DNA of 64,000 nucleotides. Source: Hoeflea sp. YIM 152468. GTDB taxonomy: Bacteria > Pseudomonadota > Alphaproteobacteria > Rhizobiales > Rhizobiaceae. Positions within the stretch are counted from its first letter, which is position 1. Each line of letters begins with the position of its first letter. Location: positions 186,001 to 250,000 of the forward strand of contig NZ_JARGET010000021.1 of assembly GCF_029210485.1 (NCBI RefSeq), in the 5' to 3' direction. Below the pieces are notes generated by a model that was not told the DNA's origin, did no database searches, and worked only from the letters and a program-made list of their open reading frames with translations. Shown piece by piece: positions 18,969 through 28,188 of this stretch. Position numbers and translations under genes: made by a program.

Positions 18969-20135
18969 ATGAGTCAGTTCGACAGCCTTAGCCGCCGCGC
19001 CCTTCAATCCCCCGAAAGCGGCATCGTGGCCGTGGTCAATCACGGCCGTCTCAAGCCGGGACTGATTCCGCTCTGGGCGGGTGAGAGCGACGAAAAAACC
19101 CCGGATTTCATCAGCCGCCCCGCCGCCGACGCACTTCTGGCGGGCGAAACATTCTACACCTGGCAACGCGGACTTCCCGAGCTCCGCCAGGCGCTGGCCG
19201 ATTACCATGCCCGCCTGTTCGGGCGCGAGCTGCCGCTTGATGCCTTCTGTGTCACCGGATCGGGCATGCAGGCCATCAAGATTGCCATCGAGGCTGTGAC
19301 CAATCCGGGCGACGAGGTGCTCCAGCTCACGCCGGCCTGGCCCAATTTCTCGGCCGCGCTGGGCATGTCCGGCGGTGGATCTGTGGCGGTTCCGCTGGAT
19401 CATGTCGACGGCGGCTGGAGTCTCGATCCGGACCGCCTGGCAGCGGCGATAACACCGAAAACCCGGGCCATCTTCTTCAATTCGCCCTCCAATCCGACCG
19501 GCTGGACCGCGACGCGGGAAGATTTGGTCGCCGTCCTTGATCTGGCGCGCAAGCATGGTCTCTGGATCATCGCCGACGAAATCTACACCCGGTTCTTCTA
19601 TGCTGGCGGACGGGCGCCGTCGTTTCTTGACATCATGGATGATGCGGACCGGATCATTTTCGTCAACACGTTCTCCAAGAACTGGTCGATGACCGGATGG
19701 CGCATCGGTTGGATCGTCGCGCCGCCATCGCTTATTCAGGTGCTTGAAAACAGCGTCCAGTACCAGACCTCCGGTGTGGCGCAATTCATGCAAAAGGGTG
19801 CGCTCGCGGCACTTGAGCATGGCGAGGATTTCGTTCACTCCCAGATCGCCAAAGCGGCTGCGGCCCGGGATCTGTTCTGCGATGCGCTGACGGGCACCAA
19901 CCGTGTGGTGACGCGCAAACCCGATGGCGCATTCTATGCATTTTTCCGGATCGATGGTATCTCCGATACCAGGGCCGCGGCAATCGACATTGTCGACCGG
20001 GCCAACGTCGGACTGGCGCCGGGGACGGCATTTGATGCAGGTGGCGCCACATTCCTGCGCGCCTGTTTCCTGCGCCGCCATGATCATGTCGAGGAGGCGG
20101 CTGGCCGGTTGGCAGCTTATATTTCCTCTCTGTAA
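18969..20135 (+). CDS. class I/II PLP-dependent aminotransferase
   Basis: This 388-residue fold-type I aminotransferase has the PLP-binding lysine in NTFSKNWSMTGWR at about residue 237. The cofactor-contacting NSPSNPTGW motif lies near 170, and DEIYTRFFY follows. It transfers an amino group between an amino acid and a 2-oxo acid; substrate preference cannot be read here. ATG 18969 gives the MSQFDSLSRRAL start, and an upstream GAGGCAAACGGAG provides a ribosome site at a moderate distance. It is read in the same direction as galE but separated by about 100 bases. Confidence 0.88.
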   Translation: MSQFDSLSRRALQSPESGIVAVVNHGRLKPGLIPLWAGESDEKTPDFISRPAADALLAGETFYTWQRGLPELRQALADYHARLFGRELPLDAFCVTGSGMQAIKIAIEAVTNPGDEVLQLTPAWPNFSAALGMSGGGSVAVPLDHVDGGWSLDPDRLAAAITPKTRAIFFNSPSNPTGWTATREDLVAVLDLARKHGLWIIADEIYTRFFYAGGRAPSFLDIMDDADRIIFVNTFSKNWSMTGWRIGWIVAPPSLIQVLENSVQYQTSGVAQFMQKGALAALEHGEDFVHSQIAKAAAARDLFCDALTGTNRVVTRKPDGAFYAFFRIDGISDTRAAAIDIVDRANVGLAPGTAFDAGGATFLRACFLRRHDHVEEAAGRLAAYISSL

Positions 20136-20239
20136 ACCCGGTCCGTGCTACGCTCCACTATGGAGACAGGCGCCATTTATGGTTTCTTGAAACTTGAGGG
20201 TCATCCTGTGGTGGGCAGCAGGCAACATCGAGGGTTGGC

Positions 20240-21241
20240 ATGACGGTTCTGGTGACCGGCGGAGCCGGATATATTGGTAGCCACATGGTCTGGGCGCTCA
20301 TCGACGCGGGTGAGAATGTCGTTGTCGTCGACCGGCTGTCGACGGGGTTTGACTGGGCTGTGGCGCCTGAGGCGAAGTTCATCCAGGCTGATGTTTCCGA
20401 TACAGGCGCCATCGCCACCATCATCCGGACACACGATGTTACGGCGATCATCCACTTTGCCGGCTCGATCTCCGTGCCCGAATCAATTGCTGATCCACTC
20501 GGCTACTACCAAAACAACACTGCGAATTCCCTGGCCCTGCTCCGCACCGCGATCGAAACCGGGGTGGGTCAGTTCGTCTTTTCCTCGACTGCCGCTGTCT
20601 ATGGCAGTCCGGAGGGTGACGACCCCGTCTCCGAAACCACCCCGACGGTGCCGCAGTCGCCCTATGGCTCATCCAAGCTGATGACCGAGACGATGCTCGC
20701 CGATACAGCCGCAGCACATGATTTCCGCTATGTCGCGCTGCGTTACTTCAATGTCTCTGGCGCCGATCCCCAGGGCCGCACCGGCCAATCCACTCGTGGT
20801 GCGGTCAACTTGATCAAGGTGGCGACGGAAGCCGCCATGGGCAAACGCGATGGTATTGAGGTCTTCGGCACCGATTATCCCACCCGTGACGGCACCTGCA
20901 TTCGTGATTTCATCCACGTCACCGATCTGGTTGCGGCCCATCGCGATGCGCTGTCCTATCTGAGGGCGGGCGGCGACAGTCTGATTGCCAATTGCGGCTA
21001 CGGCTGTGGTTATACGGTTCGCGAGGTGCTCGATTCGGTCAGGCGCATTTCCGGGCGTGATTTCGCCATCCGCCTTGGCCCCCGCCGGCAGGGCGATATC
21101 GTCACGTCGATCGCTGATTCAACCCGCGCCCGGAGCATTCTCGGCTGGAAGCCCAGTCACCAGGATATTGATGAAATCGTGGGGACCGCCCTGGCCTGGG
21201 AGGCCGCGTTGCAGCGAAGCAACCACGCCATATTCCCGTAG
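20240..21241 (+). CDS. galE: UDP-glucose 4-epimerase
   Basis: This 333-residue short-chain dehydrogenase/reductase interconverts UDP-glucose and UDP-galactose for exopolysaccharide and lipopolysaccharide precursors. The NAD-binding GGAGYIGSH motif is at residues 7-15. The catalytic YGSSK is Tyr142 and Lys146, with an upstream serine/threonine in FSSTAAVYG. The substrate-contact segments RYFNVSGADPQG and DYPTRDGTCIRDFIHV are typical of GalE. It appears to be a single-gene unit followed by about 300 bases without coding signs. Confidence 0.93.
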   Translation: MTVLVTGGAGYIGSHMVWALIDAGENVVVVDRLSTGFDWAVAPEAKFIQADVSDTGAIATIIRTHDVTAIIHFAGSISVPESIADPLGYYQNNTANSLALLRTAIETGVGQFVFSSTAAVYGSPEGDDPVSETTPTVPQSPYGSSKLMTETMLADTAAAHDFRYVALRYFNVSGADPQGRTGQSTRGAVNLIKVATEAAMGKRDGIEVFGTDYPTRDGTCIRDFIHVTDLVAAHRDALSYLRAGGDSLIANCGYGCGYTVREVLDSVRRISGRDFAIRLGPRRQGDIVTSIADSTRARSILGWKPSHQDIDEIVGTALAWEAALQRSNHAIFP

Positions 21242-21543
21242 GCTGCCACCGGACGGGGGCTTCGGTTGTGACCGGACGCTGCGCTGTGGTGATCGGGACA
21301 AAGCGTCCTGCACTGCGCCGGCGTCAGGCGCCACGCTGTTGCGGCACCGTGTTGCGCCACCATGTTGCGACTGCATGAAATTTGATTGTCGGCATTGTCA
21401 GTCGAACCAACCCCGTCCGCAGCGCGTCAAATTGGCTTGGCAGGGCTTATTCAGTCGAGGCACCTTCAATGTTGCAAAAAACAAGCCTATAGCGTTGGTT
21501 AAGCCTGCATATGGACTGGCCTATTGGAAGAGGAGTTGAGGGA
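21242..21543. other. intergenic stretch with no recognised gene
   Basis: I see no coding sequence, RNA gene or strong hairpin here. The last 80 bases are more AT-rich and probably hold the promoter of the following aminotransferase. A ribosome site, AGGAG, lies 15 bases before its ATG. Confidence 0.5.
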
Positions 21544-22677
21544 ATGAATATCATGGCATCACCAGTGGATCCCGACGGTCTCATGGAGTTCTCGGTGGTC
21601 TTCACTGACCGCTCTCTCAATCACATGTCAAAGACATTTCAGACCGTCATGAATGACCTCAACACCATATTGCGCGAGGTCTATCAGGCCGATGCCGCCA
21701 TTGTTGTGCCCGGTGGCGGAACGTTCGGCATGGAAGCGGTGGCGCGCCAGTTTGCCACCGGCCAGAATGTGATGGTCATCCGCAATGGCTGGTTTTCCTA
21801 TCGCTGGACCCAGATCTTCGAAATGGGTGACATTCCGTCGGCAACAACCGTGATCAAGGCGACCCAGACCGGCAATGAAAGCACCTCGGCTTTCGCGCCG
21901 CTGCCGGTTGACGTGATTGCCGCCAAGATCCGCGAAGAGCGTCCAAATGTTGTGTTCGCACCGCATGTGGAAACCTCTTCCGGCGTCATTCTGCCGGATG
22001 AATATCTCAAGGCCATCGCCGAGGCCGCCCACGATGTCGGGGCCCTGTTCGTGCTCGACAGCATTGCCTCGGGAAGCATCTGGGTCGACATGAAAGCAAC
22101 CGGTGTCGATGTGCTGATCTCCGCCCCGCAAAAGGGCTGGAGCGCCTCGCCATCTGCAGGGCTGGTCATGCTCGGCGCCCGTGCGCTTGCACGGCTGGAT
22201 GAGACACGGAGTTCGAGCTTTGCGGTGGATTTGCGCAAATGGCACGACATCATGCAGGCCTATGTCGGTGGCGGTCATGCCTATCATTCGACGATGCCGA
22301 CTGACGCCCTTCTGGTGCTTCGCGACCGGATGTTTGAAACCCGTGATTTTGGCTTTGACCTAGCCCGCGAACGGCAGTGGGAGCTTGGCCGCAAGGTCCG
22401 CGCGGTGCTGGCCGCGAGCGGCTTCAAATCTGTCGCGGCGCCAGGCTTTGAGGCACCGGGCGTTGTGGTCAGTTACACCAGGGACCCTGATTTTCAGAAC
22501 GGCAGGAAATTCATGGCCGAAGGCATGCAGATTGCCGCCGGCGTGCCGCTGATGTGTGACGAACCCGCGGACTTCCGCACCTTCCGAATTGGCCTCTTCG
22601 GCCTCGACAAGCTTGCTGATGTCGATGCTACGGTGGCCAAACTGGAAACCGTCCTCGACAAGCTCGCTGAAGCGTGA
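21544..22677 (+). CDS. class V aminotransferase (alanine-glyoxylate type)
   Basis: This 377-residue PLP enzyme is of the class V family related to alanine-glyoxylate, serine-glyoxylate and purine-catabolic (PucG-like) aminotransferases. The cofactor lysine is in ISAPQKGW at about residue 197, preceded by VLDSIASGS, where an aspartate contacts the pyridine ring. PGGGTFGMEAVARQF near residue 56 is the PLP phosphate region. The usual substrate is glyoxylate or a ureidoglycine-like amine; the exact one is not shown. ATG 21544 is chosen over an upstream in-frame ATG at 21511 because of the AGGAG site before it. Confidence 0.85.
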   Translation: MNIMASPVDPDGLMEFSVVFTDRSLNHMSKTFQTVMNDLNTILREVYQADAAIVVPGGGTFGMEAVARQFATGQNVMVIRNGWFSYRWTQIFEMGDIPSATTVIKATQTGNESTSAFAPLPVDVIAAKIREERPNVVFAPHVETSSGVILPDEYLKAIAEAAHDVGALFVLDSIASGSIWVDMKATGVDVLISAPQKGWSASPSAGLVMLGARALARLDETRSSSFAVDLRKWHDIMQAYVGGGHAYHSTMPTDALLVLRDRMFETRDFGFDLARERQWELGRKVRAVLAASGFKSVAAPGFEAPGVVVSYTRDPDFQNGRKFMAEGMQIAAGVPLMCDEPADFRTFRIGLFGLDKLADVDATVAKLETVLDKLAEA

Positions 22678-22898
22678 CGGCAAGCCGGCAGCAACCCGTT
22701 TGCCTGTCTCAGTTTCCGGTGCAGGTGCGGACAGGAGCCCGTCCGTGATGGCATTCCGCTACGGGCAAGCAGCTTCATCTGCGCGGTCTCCCGTATCCGC
22801 TGCGGGTAAGCAATATCGAGGCCTGGGTTGGCGGGGGCTGTTGCTTTGGCCACCTATTGGCTATTTGCTGACACGCAAACCAACCAGAGCAGACACCC

Positions 22899-23954
22899 AT
22901 GCCCGACCATGACCTAGACGAGCCCCTTGCGGTTCGAGATCTGATTGCAGCACTTCCCTTGCCAACGCTGCTCATCGGGCGCACGGAAAAGGTCGAACTC
23001 GTCAACAGTGCGGCCGAAATGCTGCTGGGCACAAACCTTGCGGGACGGCATTTCACCACCACTCTGCGCCACCCCAAGCTGGTTGATGCGGTCGAGCACT
23101 GTTTGCTCGATCAGGAGCCGAGGCGTGTATCGTACCAGATTGTGGAAAACGGCAGCGACGCCTTCTATGATGTGCATCTGCAGACGATTGCCAATTCCGG
23201 TTTGCTGTTGCTCAGCTTTCAGAATGCCACAGAGATCGCCCAGGCTGAGCAGATGCGCCGCGACTTTGTCGCCAATGTCAGCCATGAATTGCGCACTCCG
23301 CTCACGTCTGTCATGGGGTTCATTGAAACCTTGCGCAACTCTGCCCGAGACGACACCAGGGCGCGAGACCGGTTTCTCGGCATTATGGCGGGTGAAGCCG
23401 AGCGCATGAACCGTCTGGTGGGGGAGTTGTTGACCTTGAGCCGGGTCGAGGCAGATCAACACGTGCGCCCGACGACACACCTTGACTTGCGGGATGTCCT
23501 GCGAACAGCGCAGCGCAATCTTGAGCCGTTGGCGCGGGAGAATGGCGTCGTTTTTCGCTATGATCCGGAGCCGCTGCCGCTGCGCATCATGGGGGATGCC
23601 GATCAGTTGTTGCAGGTCTTCACCAACCTGGTGGAGAATGCCATCAAATATGGCGGTGCGGATCGCCCGGTCGAGATCAGGGTGTTGTATTGCCTGCATG
23701 ATCCGGTTTTGCGTGGTCCAGCGATCGAAATCGCGATATGCGACCAGGGGCCGGGCATTGACCCCATTCACCTGCCCCGCCTGACCGAACGGTTCTATCG
23801 CGCCGACAGCCACCGCAGCCGTGAACTGGGCGGCACTGGCTTGGGCTTGGCGATTGTAAAACATATCCTCAATCGTCACCGGGGCCGGCTAAAGATTACA
23901 AGCCAACCGGGACAGGGCTCACAGTTCACAGTCGTTTTGCCGGCCGGCAAATAG
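22899..23954 (+). CDS. phoR: phosphate regulon sensor kinase PhoR (no membrane segment)
   Basis: This 351-residue histidine kinase begins directly with a PAS-like domain (about residues 12-110). The dimerisation domain has the phospho-acceptor His129 in NVSHELRTPLTS. The ATPase domain has NLVENAIKYG near 243 and GGTGLGLAIVKHIL near 312. Sequence pattern and the phoU-phoB neighbours support PhoR, which phosphorylates PhoB when phosphate is scarce. Most PhoR proteins carry N-terminal membrane helices; none are visible here, and an in-frame stop lies about 30 bases upstream of the ATG, so this form appears soluble or peripherally attached. Confidence 0.87.
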   Translation: MPDHDLDEPLAVRDLIAALPLPTLLIGRTEKVELVNSAAEMLLGTNLAGRHFTTTLRHPKLVDAVEHCLLDQEPRRVSYQIVENGSDAFYDVHLQTIANSGLLLLSFQNATEIAQAEQMRRDFVANVSHELRTPLTSVMGFIETLRNSARDDTRARDRFLGIMAGEAERMNRLVGELLTLSRVEADQHVRPTTHLDLRDVLRTAQRNLEPLARENGVVFRYDPEPLPLRIMGDADQLLQVFTNLVENAIKYGGADRPVEIRVLYCLHDPVLRGPAIEIAICDQGPGIDPIHLPRLTERFYRADSHRSRELGGTGLGLAIVKHILNRHRGRLKITSQPGQGSQFTVVLPAGK

Positions 23955-23991
23955 CACACGACATTCTGCCCAGATGCAGCCAACTGCTCAA

Positions 23992-24020
23992 CTGTCATAT
24001 AACTGTAACACACCTGTCAC
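23992..24020 (+). promoter_or_regulatory. triple Pho box (PhoB binding site)
   Basis: Three direct seven-base repeats, CTGTCAT, CTGTAAC and CTGTCAC, start at 23992, 24003 and 24014. They have four-base AT-rich or AC spacers and an exact 11-base period. The first 18 bases match the Pho box consensus at all but two positions. It lies just after phoR and about 84 bases before the short ORF that precedes phoU, so phosphate starvation should induce phoU-phoB through PhoB. Confidence 0.85.
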
Positions 24021-24103
24021 AAAACCGAGACGAGCGGCGCCGATAAGCGCGTCACGATCACCAGGGGGAGCGGGCTTTGATCAGGATTCGACAGGAGCCG
24101 TCA

Positions 24104-24294
24104 TGTCATTCTTAAACCAGATGGCACCCACACGCCCCTGTGCGGCCATCATTGCCGGAGCCTTTGGTGAAAACTACGATTTTCCGGCGCCAATGGGTGA
24201 ATCAGGCGGGGCGTCCGTGGCTCAAGCGGTTCTGATGCTCACCGCCCCGCTCGATCCCGGAACGGAAAGCTATATAACAGGCAGGATTGGATGA
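24104..24294 (+). pseudogene. short ORF ending like PstB, possible pst operon remnant
   Basis: This 63-codon ORF starts at ATG 24104 and stops three bases before phoU. Its end, TAPLDPGTESYITGRIG, closely resembles the C-terminus of the phosphate importer ATPase PstB (known proteins end with TEDYITGR-x-G). It lies exactly where pstB lies in relatives with the phoR-pstSCAB-phoU-phoB order. The preceding 45 residues are not recognisable. I read this as a deletion scar of pstSCAB, though a real small protein with a chance match cannot be excluded. Confidence 0.5.
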
Positions 24295-24297
24295 TCT

Positions 24298-24996
24298 ATG
24301 AAAGACAAGCACACATCATCGGCTTTTGATGCCGATCTTGAGGAGGTTCAGGCGCAGATCATGAAAATGGGCGGCCTGGTCGAAAATGCCATTCATCTCG
24401 GTATGAAGTCGCTCGAGACCCGCGATGAACACCTGGCGCAACAGGTGCGCGCGGCCGATGCCGCAATCGATGCGCTCGAAGAGACAATTAATGAGAATGC
24501 CGCCCGTATCATCGCATTGCGCGCACCAACGGCCATCGATCTGCGTCTGATCCTGAGCGTGATCAAGATCAGCGCCAACCTTGAGCGGATCGGCGACTAT
24601 GCCAAGAACATGGCGAAGCGGACCGAGGTTTTGTCACAGGTTGCGCCAGTCAGCGAGAGCACCGGAACGCTTCGTCGCATGACACGTGCCGTCGAGGTGA
24701 TGCTCAAGGACGCGCTGGATGCCTATATTCACCGCGACGCGGCATTGGCGGCCGATGTGATAGCGCGCGATGTTGATGTGGATCAGATGTACAATGCGCT
24801 GTTTCGCGAATTGCTGACCTTTATGATGGAAGATCCGCGCAACATCACGGCCTGTCTGCATCTGCACTTTATCTCCAAGAACACGGAACGCATGGGGGAC
24901 CACGTGACCTCGATTGCCGAACAGGTCATCTATCTGGCGACCGGAAAGCGACCGGACGAGGCGCGCCCCAAGGCAGACACCACATCCATAAGCTGA
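24298..24996 (+). CDS. phoU: phosphate signalling protein PhoU
   Basis: This 232-residue, all-helical PhoU has two related three-helix bundles. The first contains ANLERIGDYAKNMAKR (about 90-105) and the second KNTERMGDHVTSIAEQ (about 198-213), with the conserved metal-binding E-x-x-x-D pattern. It represses PhoR-PhoB signalling under phosphate excess, normally by linking PhoR to the PstSCAB importer. No importer genes are present in this locus. It starts three bases after the PstB-like remnant and is followed by phoB with a nine-base gap. Confidence 0.94.
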   Translation: MKDKHTSSAFDADLEEVQAQIMKMGGLVENAIHLGMKSLETRDEHLAQQVRAADAAIDALEETINENAARIIALRAPTAIDLRLILSVIKISANLERIGDYAKNMAKRTEVLSQVAPVSESTGTLRRMTRAVEVMLKDALDAYIHRDAALAADVIARDVDVDQMYNALFRELLTFMMEDPRNITACLHLHFISKNTERMGDHVTSIAEQVIYLATGKRPDEARPKADTTSIS

Positions 24997-25008
24997 GGGG
25001 CCTAAGTG

Positions 25009-25695
25009 ATGACATCAATGCAAGCGCAAGTGTTGCTCGTCGAAGACGAACCGGCCCAGCGTGAGGTCTTGATCTACAACCTGGAAGCAGAAGGCTTCGC
25101 GGTGCGCTGTGCGGGAAATGGGGAGGAGGCGATGCTGATGGTTGCCGAAGCCCCGCCCGATTTGGTGATTCTGGATTGGATGATGCCGCTAATGAGCGGC
25201 ATTGAAGTCTGCCGCCAGCTGAAAACCCATGAAGACACAAGGCACATTCCGGTTATCATGCTCTCAGCGCGCTCGGAGGAAGTTGATACCGTGCGCGGCC
25301 TGGAAACCGGTGCGGATGACTATGTGGTCAAGCCTTACTCGGTCAATGAGCTGATGGCACGTGTGCGCACGCAATTGCGGCGCAATCGTTCGGGGGCCGT
25401 TGGAGCCCTGTCATTCGAGGATATTACCGTCGACACCGAGAGCCATCGCGTCAGCCGTGGAAAACACGATTTGAAACTGGGGCCGACCGAGTTTCGACTG
25501 CTGGCCAGACTGATGGAACGACCGGGCCGTGTCTTCAGCCGCGACCAGCTTCTCGACCTCGTGTGGGGGCGTGACGTTTACCTCGATTCGCGCACCGTCG
25601 ATGTTCATGTCGGGCGGCTGCGCAAGGCACTGACCCGGTTTGGCGGCACCAATCCGATCCGGACCGTACGCGGTGTCGGATATTCGCTCGGTTAG
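25009..25695 (+). CDS. phoB: phosphate regulon response regulator PhoB
   Basis: This 228-residue OmpR-family regulator has a receiver domain with phospho-acceptor Asp56 in LVILDWMMPLMSG and conserved lysine in DDYVVKPYS. A winged-helix DNA-binding domain covers about residues 130-228 (VFSRDQLLDLVWGRDVYLDSRTVDVHVGRLRKAL region). Phosphorylated by PhoR, it binds Pho boxes such as the one at 23992. ATG 25009 is preferred to the GTG at 25006; ATG 25018 is also possible. The operon ends here. Confidence 0.95.
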   Translation: MTSMQAQVLLVEDEPAQREVLIYNLEAEGFAVRCAGNGEEAMLMVAEAPPDLVILDWMMPLMSGIEVCRQLKTHEDTRHIPVIMLSARSEEVDTVRGLETGADDYVVKPYSVNELMARVRTQLRRNRSGAVGALSFEDITVDTESHRVSRGKHDLKLGPTEFRLLARLMERPGRVFSRDQLLDLVWGRDVYLDSRTVDVHVGRLRKALTRFGGTNPIRTVRGVGYSLG

Positions 25696-26108
25696 ATATT
25701 GGCGCGGCAGGGCATGTGTTTTTCAATGCGTTCAATGCGTTCAATGCGTTCAATGCACTGGTGTCAAAAAGGCGGCGGCTGAAGAAGGCCGGTTTTGCGC
25801 GATGATCGCTCGCGTTCCGGCCGCAATCCAGAAAAAAGCCGAAATGGCCACAATGCGAAAGCTGGGCGCACCGACCAGCGCCTTGCGGCGAAGGGCAGGT
25901 CTGTCCGCATGTCGATGCTTGGCGAAACAATTCTGCACAAGGCACGACGGGTCGCCATGACGGGCCGACCATGCACGCTGAAAACACACTGTACAGGTTT
26001 TGCACGTTTCCGGGCGATTTCGGGTACAGTTTCGCGTTATGTTCCGCACAGTAGCGCGGCCACACGTAAACCTACATTTCTGTAATTGATTGATTTTACT
26101 AGTCTTAA
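25696..26108. other. intergenic stretch with a 9-base tandem repeat
   Basis: I see no convincing gene here. At 25722-25757 the unit TTCAATGCG is repeated four times in a row, the last copy ending in A. The rest has several overlapping open frames without ribosome sites or recognisable protein, which I treat as chance. The 3' end of the minus-strand tRNA gene follows. Confidence 0.55.
25722..25757. repeat. four-copy 9-base tandem repeat
   Basis: There are four contiguous copies of TTCAATGCG, three exact and one with a final A. The unit has no spacer and is too short and regular to be CRISPR. It lies about 27 bases after the phoB stop. Confidence 0.9.
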
Positions 26109-26183
26109 TGGTGCTGCCGGAGAGATTCGAACTCTCGGCCTCTCCCTTACCAAGGGAGTGCTCTACCCCTGAGCTACGGCAGC
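26109..26183 (-). tRNA. tRNA-Thr (GGT anticodon)
   Basis: A 75-base tRNA gene is read on the minus strand with an encoded CCA end. The acceptor stem pairs GCTGCCG with CGGCAGC, and the T-arm contains GTTCGAATC. The anticodon stem CTCCC/GGGAG encloses the loop TTGGTAA with anticodon GGT, which reads threonine codons ACC and ACT. Confidence 0.97.
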
Positions 26184-26558
26184 CCCGCGCCTCAAGTCCC
26201 GACGGACGGTCATGTTTCCGTCCCCCGTGTCCGTGTTACGCTCCCGGCACGACCGGAAGGCTGTAAACGACTGAAGCGGCCCGCTATTGCCACAGCTTTG
26301 GCATCAGCGCAAGCCCAAACGGGCTATTGGCGCAGCTAGTTTCAAAAAGCCCGGGAAAGCTCTGTCTGCACCTGCGAAATTGTGCGCTCCGCCGCCTCAC
26401 TCTGACGCTCCAGGCCGCAGATACGGTTCAATGCCCTTCCGTCTGCCGCCGAGCCAGCCCCGGTTTGCGCTCGGTTACGGCGAAACGCCGGCGCACAACG
26501 CTGCTCAGGCCTGCCAGATCTTCACCTGCGCCGCAAATTGCGCTATCGATCCGGCATC
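26184..26558. other. intergenic stretch, tRNA-Thr promoter side
   Basis: No gene is supported here. The region should hold the promoter of the minus-strand tRNA-Thr and that of the small plus-strand gene at 26559. Overlapping open frames on the plus strand lack ribosome sites and protein-like composition. Confidence 0.45.
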
Positions 26559-26783
26559 ATGACCGAGAAAACGCCCCCCGACTCGCCAGCGGCTGATCGC
26601 AAAAGCGAGGCCGAGATCCAGGCCGAACGGCGCAGCAAGCGGCTTGCCGAACAATTGCGGACCAATTTGCAGCGCCGCAAGGCGCAGGTTCGTGCCCGCC
26701 GCGAAGGCCGCGCGGACGAGGCGGAAGGCTTGCCCTCCGCCGGTGGTCCAGGCGCAGCCGACGATTCCGGCGATACCGATTGA
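26559..26783 (+). CDS. small basic conserved hypothetical protein upstream of murA
   Basis: This 74-residue hydrophilic protein has a highly charged helical centre (about 20-55, rich in Arg, Lys, Glu and Ala; LRTNLQRRKAQVRARREG) and an acidic, glycine-rich tail. Short proteins of this type are found upstream of murA in many rhizobia as I recall, but no function is known. The ATG at 26559 begins MTEKTPPDSP. It stops about 115 bases before murA in the same direction. Confidence 0.65.
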   Translation: MTEKTPPDSPAADRKSEAEIQAERRSKRLAEQLRTNLQRRKAQVRARREGRADEAEGLPSAGGPGAADDSGDTD

Positions 26784-26898
26784 CCCCGAAGCCCGGCCTT
26801 GTATTGCCGCATTCCAGCTGATGGTCTAAACAGCGCCGCAGAGATGTTTCAGGACTCGGCTGCCAGACTCGGCGCAGTTTGAAAATCAAGAGGACAGT

Positions 26899-28188
26899 AT
26901 GGATCGCATCAGGATCGTGGGCGGCAATCCGCTCAATGGCGTCATTCCCATTTCCGGCGCAAAGAATGCGGCGCTGCCGTTGATGATCGCCTCGCTGCTC
27001 ACCGATGACACGTTGACGCTGGAAAATCTGCCGCATCTGGCTGATGTCGAGCAGTTGCAGCGAATTCTCGGCAATCATGGCGTCGATATCGCCGTGGTCG
27101 GCCGTCGTGAACGTCAGGACGGCGCCTATGCCCGCACGGTGCACTTCACCGCCCGCACCATTGTCGATACCACCGCTCCCTATGAGCTGGTTTCCAAGAT
27201 GCGCGCCAGTTTCTGGGTCATCGGCCCGCTCCTGGCCCGGATGGGAGAGGCCAGGGTCTCGTTGCCCGGCGGCTGCGCGATCGGAACCAGGCCAGTGGAT
27301 TTGTTCATTGACGGTCTTCGCCATCTTGGCGCCGAGATCGATATCGACAACGGCTACGTTGATGCCCGCGCCCCCAAGGGCCTGATCGGCGGACGCTATG
27401 TGTTCCCGAAAGTCTCCGTCGGCGCCACCCATGTCATGCTGATGGCGGCCACGCTTGCCAGGGGCCAGACGGTGATCGAGAATGCCGCACGCGAACCCGA
27501 AGTGGTCGATCTTGCCAATTGCCTGATTGCCATGGGCGCAAAGATTTCCGGCGCCGGCACCTCCATCATCACCATCGATGGCGTAGCCGCGCTCTCCGGC
27601 GCGCGCCATCGTGTGTTGCCCGACCGCATCGAGACCGGCACCTATGCCATGGCGGTCGCGATGACCGGCGGCGACGTGCTCTTGCAGAACACCTCCGAAA
27701 AACTTCTCGAGAACGCCTTGCTGGCGCTTCGCCGCAGCGGCACCGAGATCACAGCGGAAGCCGGCGGCATTCGTGTTCGCCGCAATGGCGGCGACATATT
27801 GCCGGTCGACGTCACCACTGACCCGTTCCCCGGCTTCCCCACCGACCTGCAGGCGCAGTTCATGGCGCTGATGAGCCGGGCCAATGGCATCTCGCACATC
27901 ACCGAGACGATTTTCGAGAACCGCTTCATGCATGTCCAGGAGCTGGCCCGTCTTGGCGCGCAGGTATCCTTGTCCGGTCAGACCGCGACGGTGACCGGTG
28001 TACCGGTTCTGCGCGGAGCGCCGGTGATGGCGACCGATCTGCGGGCATCGGTGTCGCTGGTCATTGCCGGACTGGCGGCCGAGGGCGAGACCGTCGTCAA
28101 CCGGGTCTATCACCTTGATCGCGGCTTCGAGCGGCTGGAAGAAAAGCTGACCAATTGCGGCGCCGTCGTTGAGCGCATCAGCGGCTGA
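26899..28188 (+). CDS. murA: UDP-N-acetylglucosamine 1-carboxyvinyltransferase
   Basis: This 429-residue EPSP-synthase-fold enzyme catalyses the first committed step of peptidoglycan synthesis, adding enolpyruvate from PEP to UDP-GlcNAc. The PEP-binding catalytic cysteine, the target of fosfomycin, is Cys126 in [13 protein letters not shown]. The N-terminal [19 protein letters not shown] is the substrate-binding KN region. The ATG follows GAGGACAG at good spacing. It appears to lead a housekeeping cluster continuing through DUF2948 and hisD. Confidence 0.97.
   Translation: MDRIRIVGGNPLNGVIPISGAKNAALPLMIASLLTDDTLTLENLPHLADVEQLQRILGNHGVDIAVVGRRERQDGAYARTVHFTARTIVDTTAPYELVSKMRASFWVIGPLLARMGEARVSLPGGCAIGTRPVDLFIDGLRHLGAEIDIDNGYVDARAPKGLIGGRYVFPKVSVGATHVMLMAATLARGQTVIENAAREPEVVDLANCLIAMGAKISGAGTSIITIDGVAALSGARHRVLPDRIETGTYAMAVAMTGGDVLLQNTSEKLLENALLALRRSGTEITAEAGGIRVRRNGGDILPVDVTTDPFPGFPTDLQAQFMALMSRANGISHITETIFENRFMHVQELARLGAQVSLSGQTATVTGVPVLRGAPVMATDLRASVSLVIAGLAAEGETVVNRVYHLDRGFERLEEKLTNCGAVVERISG

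Noticed and set aside
22678-22898. Possible lost membrane segment of PhoR in another frame
   Set aside because: One frame gives a mildly hydrophobic stretch (LGWRGLLLWPPIGYLLT), but it is short, proline-containing and not clearly related to PhoR, so I did not annotate a frameshift.
23974-24103. Upstream extension of the PstB-like short ORF
   Set aside because: The in-frame extension translates through the Pho box and promoter region and is not protein-like.
25722-25757. CRISPR-like array
   Set aside because: The repeats are nine bases, adjacent and without spacers, and no cas genes are present.
26557-28113. 518-codon minus-strand open frame
   Set aside because: It is antisense to murA and the small upstream gene, with no recognisable protein.
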